Translations under genes and position numbers: made by a program
Assembly: GCA_023250795.1 (NCBI GenBank)
Contig: JAHFAB010000063.1
Location: 1-8,055 of the forward strand
Length of the DNA: 8,055 nt
Source of the DNA: Bacteriovoracaceae bacterium
GTDB lineage: Bacteria; Bdellovibrionota; UBA1018
Direction: 5' to 3'
The notes under the pieces: model-generated
The model's input: only the letters and a program-made list of their open reading frames with translations
Told to the model about the DNA's origin: nothing
Database searches by the model: none
Shown here: piece by piece, positions 1-5,211 of the stretch
Layout: every line of letters starts with the position of its first letter
Position numbering within the stretch: the first letter of the stretch is position 1

Positions 1-73
1 ATTCTAAGTGTCTTTTCAAAAGTGCAGGGCGATTACAGGTCGGCATGAGTAGGCTATAAGTGAGGTTCGTCAT
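1..73 (-). CDS. Glycosyltransferase family 2, N-terminal fragment (runs off left edge)
   Basis: Reading the minus strand from the ATG at 73-71 gives 24 codons, open to the window edge. The peptide has a short hydrophobic beta-strand followed by PTCNRPALLKRHLE, which matches the usual start of inverting GT-A glycosyltransferases of family 2 (strand, then P-T-x-N-R-x-x-x-L at the nucleotide-sugar site). An in-frame TAA at 79-77 rules out a longer N-terminus. The gene begins 12 bases after the stop of the preceding minus-strand ORF and is therefore probably the third cistron of the spsF-like operon. The ribosome-binding site is poor: a GAAGG lies about 16 bases upstream, which suggests translational coupling. 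It would add a sugar to the lipid-linked repeat unit in the cytoplasm; donor and acceptor cannot be told from this fragment. The family call rests on a short but characteristic motif. Confidence 0.72.
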   Translation of the reverse strand, partial: MTNLTYSLLMPTCNRPALLKRHLE

Positions 74-85
74 TGCTTAAACGAT

Positions 86-409
86 CTAACCTTCTTTGGA
101 GTGTTTTTTCAAGGTTAACTTTACTGGAGGGTCTTGCTTCACAAAACGGGTGTGGCAAATGAATGTCAATAACTGAGCTAGATCAATGCGGTCTGACACT
201 TCAAGAAAAATACCCTGAAGTGAAGAGTCTTGGATTAGAGCTGCCAAACGGCCTAAGTATAGATGTTCTTCTTTTTTAAAGATCACCCAGCACTTGGGGG
301 GATCGGTGATGTTCCAAATTTTTGGAGTAATGAGAGGCGGTTGTTTATTAAAAAAAGTTACAAGCTGAGGGAGATCTGTTTTGGAAGCAATCCAAGTATG
401 AATTCCCAT
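86..409 (-). CDS. Unrecognised 107-codon protein between spsF-like and GT2 genes
   Basis: I do not recognise this protein. It starts at the ATG at 409 and ends in TAG at 86-88. It has no membrane segment or signal peptide, and about 45 C-terminal residues alternate hydrophobic strands and helices before a lysine-rich tail (KLTLKKHSKEG). The opening (TWIASKTDLPQLVTFFN) loosely recalls the first strand and helix of GNAT acetyltransferases, but 107 residues is short for that fold and no acetyl-CoA loop (Q/R-x-x-G-x-G/A) is seen. The ORF lies in the same reading frame as the spsF-like gene and is separated from its TAA stop by only nine sense codons. No good Shine-Dalgarno precedes its ATG; the nearest is a GGG about nine bases away. 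It may be a small independent cistron, or the distal part of a once longer SpsF-like protein cut off by a nonsense codon. Its place between two operon genes supports it being coding or recently coding. Confidence 0.55.
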   Translation of the reverse strand: MGIHTWIASKTDLPQLVTFFNKQPPLITPKIWNITDPPKCWVIFKKEEHLYLGRLAALIQDSSLQGIFLEVSDRIDLAQLLTFICHTRFVKQDPPVKLTLKKHSKEG

Positions 410-436
410 TTTAGTTGCCCATTTCAGAAAAGCTTC

Positions 437-1255
437 TTATGGTAGCGCTCCCTTAGGAAGAGCTATTCCAAACGCAGGAGTTTTTTGAGTCGCAAGGGCA
501 GACTGAATCAATCCTTCGTTTTTAATGATTTTTTCATTCAACTCCTTTAATTTCGGGTTTTTTTCAAATAAGTCTGAAATCTCCTGAACACCTAAAAATA
601 AGCCAGACTTTTCTTGATATTTGAGGATTTCCTCAACTAGCTCCAAATCCTCATGATAATCCACTGAAAATCTTAGCTGAGGAGTTATATTTGTTTTTTT
701 AAACCGTTCGACCTTAAATCGTTCTGGTTGTCTCCACATAAAAGGGGTCACATGTTCCCTTTCGAAGGGATCTGAAGAGTTCTCATGGGCTTCTTTGAGA
801 GCACCCCACGTGAAAATCTCAAAATCCATACCATCTGGCAGGTTAGTATCGTAGCCAAAGTACCTGCATCCATGACTAAGTTTAGAAATAAACAGGTCAA
901 TTGCCTCATCAATTAAAAATGGATCAATGAGAGGGCAGTCTCCTGTTAGGCGAATAATTAAGCAATTCATTCTTTCATTTTGTAAAGAGAATGCCAAAAA
1001 TGCATTGTAAAAACGTGCAAGAACGTCATTTTCAGAGCCTCTGTAGTTCTGAATTTTTAGTTTATCACAAAAAGAAATTAAGGGATCATCAGATGATGTG
1101 TTCGAAGTGAGTAGGGCAATTGTTGAAATTTTTTTTGAATTTTGGAGTCTCTCTATTTGCCACTGAACCATGGGTTTATTCAGAATTGGGAGTAAAGCTT
1201 TTCCTGGTAGACGAGAAGAGTTCATCCGCGCTTGGATTAATGCAAATACTTTCAT
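437..1255 (-). CDS. spsF: SpsF-type cytidylyltransferase (CMP/CDP-sugar activation)
   Basis: This 272-residue protein belongs to the SpsF / acylneuraminate cytidylyltransferase group, a Rossmann-like nucleotidyltransferase fold. The signature QARMNSSRLPGKAL lies at residues 8-21 and carries the CTP-binding R-x-x-S-x-R-L-P-x-K pattern. RLTGDCPLIDP at 102-112 contains the metal-binding Asp, DGMDFEIF is at 141-148 and EREHVTPF at 165-172. Family members transfer CMP from CTP to a sugar acid, or a related cytidylyl group, in spore-coat, O-antigen or nonulosonate pathways; the substrate here is unknown. Family proteins usually end near residue 250, so the last ~18 residues (proline-containing) are an unconserved extension whose frame continues past the TAA into the next ORF. 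The start is well supported: AGAGGG at 1263-1268 sits seven bases before the ATG. It is the first gene of a minus-strand block and is divergent from the unit starting at 1438. Confidence 0.85.
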   Translation of the reverse strand: MKVFALIQARMNSSRLPGKALLPILNKPMVQWQIERLQNSKKISTIALLTSNTSSDDPLISFCDKLKIQNYRGSENDVLARFYNAFLAFSLQNERMNCLIIRLTGDCPLIDPFLIDEAIDLFISKLSHGCRYFGYDTNLPDGMDFEIFTWGALKEAHENSSDPFEREHVTPFMWRQPERFKVERFKKTNITPQLRFSVDYHEDLELVEEILKYQEKSGLFLGVQEISDLFEKNPKLKELNEKIIKNEGLIQSALATQKTPAFGIALPKGALP

Positions 1256-1262
1256 TAAACAG

Positions 1263-1268
1263 CCCTCT
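1263..1268 (-). promoter_or_regulatory. Ribosome-binding site of the spsF-like gene
   Basis: On the minus strand AGAGGG lies seven bases before the ATG at 1255. This is a good Shine-Dalgarno and spacing, and it fixes the start of the cytidylyltransferase. It contrasts with the weak sites before the next two genes in the same block. Confidence 0.7.
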
Positions 1269-1288
1269 ATGAGAATGTGAGAGGTATC

Positions 1289-1330
1289 ATAAAACAGAGT
1301 GTTTTATCTAGTTGAATTGAAGAGTGTTTT
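1289..1330. promoter_or_regulatory. Candidate operator: inverted repeat plus repeated 10-mer
   Basis: The divergent region between the spsF-like gene and the 28-codon ORF holds an inverted repeat ATAAAAC-AGAGT-GTTTTAT at 1289-1307. It also holds two copies of AGAGTGTTTT, at 1296-1305 and 1321-1330, whose starts are 25 bases apart. On the minus strand a TATGAT hexamer (1291-1286), which resembles a -10 element, overlaps the inverted repeat, but no convincing -35 lies at the right distance. The arrangement would suit a regulator binding site over a promoter. The motifs are short and AT-rich, so chance is a serious alternative. Confidence 0.3.
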
Positions 1331-1424
1331 TGATTATCCTCGCCGTGCTTGTTTTTATTAATCGTTAAAGTGGTAATAAGGCAGGACTACCCTCTTTGGA
1401 AATTTACACTCTATATGAGAAAGT

Positions 1425-1430
1425 GAAGGG
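1425..1430 (+). promoter_or_regulatory. Ribosome-binding site of the 28-codon leader ORF
   Basis: GAAGGG lies seven bases before the ATG at 1438, a strong Shine-Dalgarno with near-ideal spacing. It supports translation of the small ORF. The following 606-codon gene has only a weak AGAAAG directly before its own ATG. Confidence 0.6.
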
Positions 1431-1437
1431 ATACATT

Positions 1438-1524
1438 ATGAAAGTCCAAAATACCGAGAGCTCGGAAAAGCTATTAGAACGTGCATTGAAGGTTGTAGTC
1501 CAGCCTGTATTTAGAAAGCCATGA
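1438..1524 (+). CDS. 28-codon leader ORF overlapping the next gene by ATGA
   Basis: This small ORF begins at ATG 1438 and stops at the TGA at 1522-1524, which overlaps the ATG (1521) of the large transferase candidate in an ATGA arrangement. It encodes 28 residues, opening MKVQNTESSEKLLERALK and ending VVVQPVFRKP: a charged helical start, then a short hydrophobic and basic end. There is no signal peptide or recognisable domain. A good ribosome-binding site (GAAGGG, seven-base spacer) precedes it, and the downstream gene lacks one, so its likely role is to deliver ribosomes to the 606-codon gene by termination-reinitiation. It could also be a remnant of a displaced gene or a functional small protein. 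It is in a different frame from the downstream gene, so the two are not simple pieces of one protein unless a frameshift has occurred. Confidence 0.5.
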   Translation: MKVQNTESSEKLLERALKVVVQPVFRKP

Positions 1525-3341
1525 TTCTTTTTTTTCATCGTATACATCCTCTAAATTTCCCATTTGCTTGGATTTCTCAATATTTTTTTGAAGTTAAGTA
1601 TTGGAGAAGTGAAAAAATTCCACAGAGTTGGCTAAAACAATTCCAGTGGGTAGATCCTGCTCTATATTTTACCAGTGATGAGTGGAAAAGTATTAGTCGC
1701 AAAGTATATGACGAGTGGAAAAAATTTGTTAGCAAAATGAACAAAAAAATTGCTATAAAAATCCCATTTTATAATATAAATCTGGATTTTCTGCCACACT
1801 GGTTACAGTGGCTTGCAATCGAATATGAAAGGGAGTGGCAGTTCTTAAGACTTGCAGAACGTGCGAAGAATATAAGTTGGGGTAATAAGCGGATTTTTAT
1901 TGCTGGCTTGACTGGATTAGAAATTCAAAAACCATTTCGTGTTCTATTTTCGTTTACAGAGAGACTAAGATTGTGGTGTCTTAGTTTTATTCAATTTTTT
2001 AAAATCGTTTATCAACTATTTTATCCATCTACAAAATTTTCAAAGAATTACACCCCTTTTAATTATCTTTGGAGTGGGGTGAGTGCGAGTGAAATTCCCT
2101 CTGCATATGATCAAATAGATTTTGGGTTTCTTCATAAAAGAGGGCTATTGTCGTCTCAAGACTCTCTTTTTCTTTTACCAAGAGAGCCTTCAGAAAAAGA
2201 GTTAAAATTTATATCTGATGTAAAGTACCGTTGGTCTGTTTTGCATCGGTTTTCAGGACTTCTCCCATTAAATCGTAGAGTTGCTGCAGTTTTTACAATG
2301 TCTTTTGGGTGCCTTTGGATATTTTTACGTCACCCTTTTCGTAGTTATACACCGCAATTACTAGATTTTTTATTCCAAGCTTGTCCTTGGATCCAGGTTG
2401 GTCTTCAATATCGCCCTAATATGTATCTTAGTTCTGTGAGTGCAAGTTGGCCCGAAAGCGTTGCTGTTAGCGCTATGAACGCCTTAGGCATTCGGACGGC
2501 TGTTTGGCACTACAGTGCCAATGTCTACGGTTTTGCTACGAATAATAAAGAATTTGATGATTTGTCAATACCTTTGAGTGTTGGAGTAGCAAAAGAAGTC
2601 TTTGTATGGACGCAGGATGTGGCTGAGCTTTTTTCCGCACGTTCAGTTTTATCCAATGTAAATACACCTGTCTATAATGTCATAGGACCTCTTATGGCAG
2701 GGGATTCTAGGTGGATGTCTTTAAAGCCAAGTGAGGTTCGCAAGAAAAAAGATATAATAGCTCATTCAAACTGTTACTATGTATCAGTTTTTGATGTTCC
2801 TCCTGTGACAGATGAAGCACGAAGACAGATTGGTTTTGGTCCAAATGTATACTTTGTTGAAATGCTTGAGCAGTTTTTTGAAGATCTGATGAGTGAATTA
2901 GAAAAATTTGACTCTCTTCGTTTGATATTGAAGCCTAAACGTTCATTGCAAGACCCTCAGAGGGAATATTCTGCTGGGATGTGGAAACTTTTAGATCCCA
3001 GAGGATCTTTTATAAAAGAGAAAAGGATCCTTGTATTGGACCACCAAATTGATCCCTATCTGCCGATAGCAATGGCTGATTTGTGCATCGGCCTTCCTTT
3101 CACTTCTCCTGTTTTAGCAGGTATCAACAGTGGAAGGAGGGGGATTTTTTATGACCCACTAGGAAGTGTCCGATATTTTAGACCAAAATCGCTTGAAAGG
3201 AATATTGTTATTGGAAAAAAAGATCTACACATGTGTTTAAGCAAATGCGTGGAAGGACACAAGATGTCAAAGGACATGAACCATATAGTAGGTACAGGAG
3301 ACCCTGCAGAGAATTTTGTCAGATATTTAAAAACTACTTAA
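1521..3341 (+). CDS. Large capsule-type glycosyltransferase candidate (GT-B-like), 606 residues
   Basis: This is probably a cytoplasmic or membrane-associated polysaccharide transferase, though I cannot name a close family. Its C-terminal half has the plan of a GT-B donor domain like those of surface-carbohydrate, CDP-glycerol-phosphotransferase and Kdo-transferase-like proteins. It shows a linker strand ending in IGP (388-390), a strand-turn YYVSVFDVPPV (419-429), a helix and strand SLRLILKPKR (465-474), and MADLCIGLPFTSPVLAG (518-534) followed by GRRGIFYDPLG (538-548). The last two resemble the usual 'D-x-x-I/V-x-x-x-T/S-S-x-x-x-x-A' and 'P-x-x-x-Y/F-D' donor-site elements. SSVSASWPESVAVSAMNALGI (304-324) looks like the end of the acceptor domain. 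Aromatic, hydrophobic stretches at about 141-167 and 253-270 may be membrane-associating. An in-frame TAG at 1512-1514 excludes an earlier start, and only a weak AGAAAG precedes the ATG, so translation probably depends on the 28-codon ORF. Its first third is visibly more A/T-rich than neighbouring genes, hinting at transfer. Donor and acceptor are unknown. Confidence 0.7.
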   Translation: MILFFHRIHPLNFPFAWISQYFFEVKYWRSEKIPQSWLKQFQWVDPALYFTSDEWKSISRKVYDEWKKFVSKMNKKIAIKIPFYNINLDFLPHWLQWLAIEYEREWQFLRLAERAKNISWGNKRIFIAGLTGLEIQKPFRVLFSFTERLRLWCLSFIQFFKIVYQLFYPSTKFSKNYTPFNYLWSGVSASEIPSAYDQIDFGFLHKRGLLSSQDSLFLLPREPSEKELKFISDVKYRWSVLHRFSGLLPLNRRVAAVFTMSFGCLWIFLRHPFRSYTPQLLDFLFQACPWIQVGLQYRPNMYLSSVSASWPESVAVSAMNALGIRTAVWHYSANVYGFATNNKEFDDLSIPLSVGVAKEVFVWTQDVAELFSARSVLSNVNTPVYNVIGPLMAGDSRWMSLKPSEVRKKKDIIAHSNCYYVSVFDVPPVTDEARRQIGFGPNVYFVEMLEQFFEDLMSELEKFDSLRLILKPKRSLQDPQREYSAGMWKLLDPRGSFIKEKRILVLDHQIDPYLPIAMADLCIGLPFTSPVLAGINSGRRGIFYDPLGSVRYFRPKSLERNIVIGKKDLHMCLSKCVEGHKMSKDMNHIVGTGDPAENFVRYLKTT

Positions 3342-4306
3342 TATAAAGCCACTTTTTTCACTTCTTTCTCTATCCACTTATAAGTGGGCACCAAGCCCCT
3401 TTCTAAAGAAATAGAGGGAGACCAACCTAAGACCTTTTCCAAGAGAGTATTGTCGCTGTTTCTGCCTCTCACGCCCTGAGGTTTAGTCTTATCATGTCGT
3501 TTGACGAGGTTTTTGCCAGCGATCTTACTGATCATGTCTACTAATTGGTTGATACTGACCATCTCATCGGTTCCGAGATTGAGCGGTTCTCTGTAATCAG
3601 AGGACATAATTCGAATGAGACCTTCCACACAATCATCAATGTACATAAACGATCTGGTTTGTTCACCATCTCCCCAGATTTCGATTTCATCAGTGGCTAG
3701 GGCGACTTTTCTAGAAATTGCAGCAGGGGCTTTTTCCTTGCCTCCATCGTAAGTTCCAAGAGTGCCGTAGACGTTGTGAAAACGGACGATTCGAGTTTCA
3801 AACTGATGATCTTTCCAATAGTAACGGCAGAGCTCTTCAGCAAATAGCTTTTCCCATCCATAACCAGGTTCAGGGTCGGCAGGGTATGCGTCTTCTTCTC
3901 TGAGTGGAGTGACTTCTGGATTTTTTTGTTTATACTGAGCATAAACACAGGCTGATGAAGAAAATAAAAATCTTTTTACACCATTGAGTCGGCTCGCATC
4001 TAACATATGAGCGTTAATGAGAATATTGTTTTTTGAGATTTGGGCCAAAGAGCTTGTAATGTATCCAATTCCCCCCATATCAGCGGCTAGGTTATAGACC
4101 TGATCTACATTTCGAGTAGCTTGCAGGCAATTATCCGACTTTCTAAGATCCAAGACTTCAAACTGATCAGCAGCGGAGGGCTCGTATTCAGGAGATTTCA
4201 AATCTGCTCCCCTGACCCAATGTCCGTCGGCTTTCAACCTTTTTACTAAGTGGTGTCCGATAAATCCACCTGCGCCCGTGACTAGTACTCTGTGTTTTTG
4301 ATTCAT
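3338..4306 (-). CDS. GDP-mannose 3,5-epimerase-like enzyme (extended SDR family)
   Basis: This 322-residue NAD-dependent epimerase closely resembles plant GDP-mannose 3,5-epimerase (GME), which converts GDP-D-mannose to GDP-L-galactose and GDP-L-gulose. The NAD-binding GAGGFIG is at residues 11-17. SSSACVY (117-122) carries Cys120, YGWEK (149-153) carries the Tyr149/Lys153 pair, and GGKEKAPAA (188-196) carries Lys192. These match the plant catalytic residues Cys145, Tyr174, Lys178 and Lys217, as I recall them, with one constant offset of 25. MGGIGYI (77-83), WGDGEQTRSF (211-220) and GVRGRNSDN (278-286) also match GME-specific stretches. This makes generic GalE or dTDP-glucose dehydratase much less likely, although a bacterial relative using a modified GDP-hexose or heptose is possible. 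AAAGGA at 4313-4318, six bases upstream, supports the start. It follows the wecG-like gene by 30 bases, so the two are probably co-transcribed. Its TAA shares the TTAA at 3338-3341 with the convergent gene. Confidence 0.85.
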   Translation of the reverse strand: MNQKHRVLVTGAGGFIGHHLVKRLKADGHWVRGADLKSPEYEPSAADQFEVLDLRKSDNCLQATRNVDQVYNLAADMGGIGYITSSLAQISKNNILINAHMLDASRLNGVKRFLFSSSACVYAQYKQKNPEVTPLREEDAYPADPEPGYGWEKLFAEELCRYYWKDHQFETRIVRFHNVYGTLGTYDGGKEKAPAAISRKVALATDEIEIWGDGEQTRSFMYIDDCVEGLIRIMSSDYREPLNLGTDEMVSINQLVDMISKIAGKNLVKRHDKTKPQGVRGRNSDNTLLEKVLGWSPSISLERGLVPTYKWIEKEVKKVALY

Positions 4307-4336
4307 AAATTTTCCTTTAGTCTATATTTGGACAGC

Positions 4337-5110
4337 CTACTTTGGTATTTCATACCTCTTAATCCCCAAAAGCTGCATACCCATCATGTACAAAAATTTG
4401 GGGTTATTAATCAAGTATCTTTTCCATAATCTTCCGGGTTCTTGGATAAGGCGATGAAACCACTGAAGTCCTGTCTTTTTCACCCAAGTTGGGGAATCTA
4501 GAATTCTCCCTGTATGGATATCAAATGCTGCGCCTACGCTAATAAAGATTTTTGCCTCTAATTGTGGAAGGTAGCGGGCACTAAACTTTTCTTGTTTGGG
4601 TGTACTCAGTCCCACCCAGAAAAAATCAGGCTTCAGTTGAGCAACTTGTGCTGTGAGCTGGGATTCTTCTGTTTCATTTAGATTTCTAAAGGGAGGTGTA
4701 AAAGTCCCCAGAACCCGAATTCCAGGGTACCTGCTCTCCAAGCTCGTTTTGAGTTTTTCCGCAACACCCGGATTTCCCCCATAGAGGAAGTGGGTGTAGT
4801 TTTTTAAAACGGACATTTCACAGACTTTGAGCATGAGATCGGGACCATAAACTCGATTTACTTTTGAAAACCCTTGGAGTTTCCCCACCCATACTGTGGG
4901 CATACCATCAGGGGTATTGAGGAGAGAGCGATTGAGGATTTTTTTGAATTCAGGGTCTTTTTGGGCCTCCATGATTCCATGGACACCTGTGACACAGACG
5001 TAGCCTTTGTCTTTTTTTTGCAGAGATGAGTCCAAGAACTCCAGTGCAGAGTTCATGTGTATGGGTGAAATCCCTACGCCTAAGACATTTATCCTTTGAT
5101 TCATCATCAT
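4337..5110 (-). CDS. WecG/TagA/CpsF family glycosyltransferase (GT26)
   Basis: This 257-residue protein is a GT26 transferase that adds the second (or a later) sugar to a polyprenyl-diphosphate-linked acceptor on the cytoplasmic face of the inner membrane. The family marks are VTGVHGIMEAQ (40-50), NTPDGMPTVW (65-74) with the likely catalytic-base Asp68, RVYGPDLM (86-93), FLYGG (108-112), FWVGLSTPKQE (164-174) and GAAFDIHTG (193-201). The C-terminal basic/aromatic tail (about 215-250), with its GLQWFHRLIQEP stretch, is the part that in TagA-type enzymes docks to the membrane and helps form the active site. Family members transfer ManNAc, ManNAcA or glucuronic acid (GumM); the donor here is unknown. 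Length is normal. It opens a two-gene minus-strand unit with the epimerase and is divergent from the initiating phosphotransferase, whose product may be its acceptor. The start is one of three consecutive ATGs. Confidence 0.88.
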   Translation of the reverse strand: MMMNQRINVLGVGISPIHMNSALEFLDSSLQKKDKGYVCVTGVHGIMEAQKDPEFKKILNRSLLNTPDGMPTVWVGKLQGFSKVNRVYGPDLMLKVCEMSVLKNYTHFLYGGNPGVAEKLKTSLESRYPGIRVLGTFTPPFRNLNETEESQLTAQVAQLKPDFFWVGLSTPKQEKFSARYLPQLEAKIFISVGAAFDIHTGRILDSPTWVKKTGLQWFHRLIQEPGRLWKRYLINNPKFLYMMGMQLLGIKRYEIPK

Positions 5111-5113
5111 GCT

Positions 5114-5119
5114 TCACCT
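5114..5119 (-). promoter_or_regulatory. Ribosome-binding site bearing on the wecG-like start choice
   Basis: On the minus strand AGGTGA lies 3, 6 and 9 bases before the three consecutive ATG codons at 5110, 5107 and 5104. Spacing favours the second or third ATG, so the mature protein may begin MMNQR or MNQR. The difference is only one or two residues. Confidence 0.5.
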
Positions 5120-5152
5120 GCACCCTACACCGCTCTATGTAGCTTTGATAGT

Positions 5153-5177
5153 CCCGAAAATGAGTTGCGTTTTCGGG
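5153..5177. repeat. 8-bp inverted repeat in the divergent wecG-like / phosphotransferase region
   Basis: CCCGAAAA (5153-5160) and TTTTCGGG (5170-5177) form perfect arms around a nine-base spacer. The repeat sits 34 bases before the phosphotransferase ATG and 42 bases before the first wecG-like ATG. No T-tract follows on either strand, so it is not an intrinsic terminator. It could be an operator serving both divergent promoters or a hairpin in a 5' leader. On the plus strand a loose TTGCGT-17-TACAAA promoter-like pair (5165-5170 and 5188-5193) overlaps the right arm, but the leader would then be very short. Confidence 0.4.
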
Positions 5178-5211
5178 TTCTGTTGATTACAAAAAGAGGG
5201 GATAAAATCAG

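Noticed and set aside
263..445. 60-codon plus-strand ORF opposite the 107-codon gene
   Set aside because: It is antisense to a better-placed operon gene, has a low-complexity FFFF start and no ribosome-binding site.
439..455. Possible ops/JUMPstart element (GGTAGCGCTC) as found near some polysaccharide operons
   Set aside because: It lacks the full GGCGGTAGCGTG core, lies within the end of the spsF-like gene and is not upstream of an operon.
3006..3019. TCTTTTATAAAAGA palindrome inside the large transferase gene
   Set aside because: It is an AT-only core in AT-rich coding sequence with no linked signals, so it is expected by chance.
3374..3387. 14-bp perfect palindrome CCACTTATAAGTGG near the 3' end of the epimerase gene, considered as a terminator for the convergent gene
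   Set aside because: No T-tract follows on either strand, and the bases encode a P-T-Y-K-W stretch that resembles the family's conserved C-terminus, so coding constraint or chance is sufficient.
3697..3948. 83-codon minus-strand and 61-codon plus-strand ORFs within the epimerase
   Set aside because: They are off-frame or antisense to a strongly supported conserved gene and lack independent coding signals.
4297..5104. Same first ten bases (ATGAATCAAA) at the start of the epimerase and the third ATG of the wecG-like gene
   Set aside because: The similarity stops there and the sequences upstream differ, so a duplicated control element is not supported.
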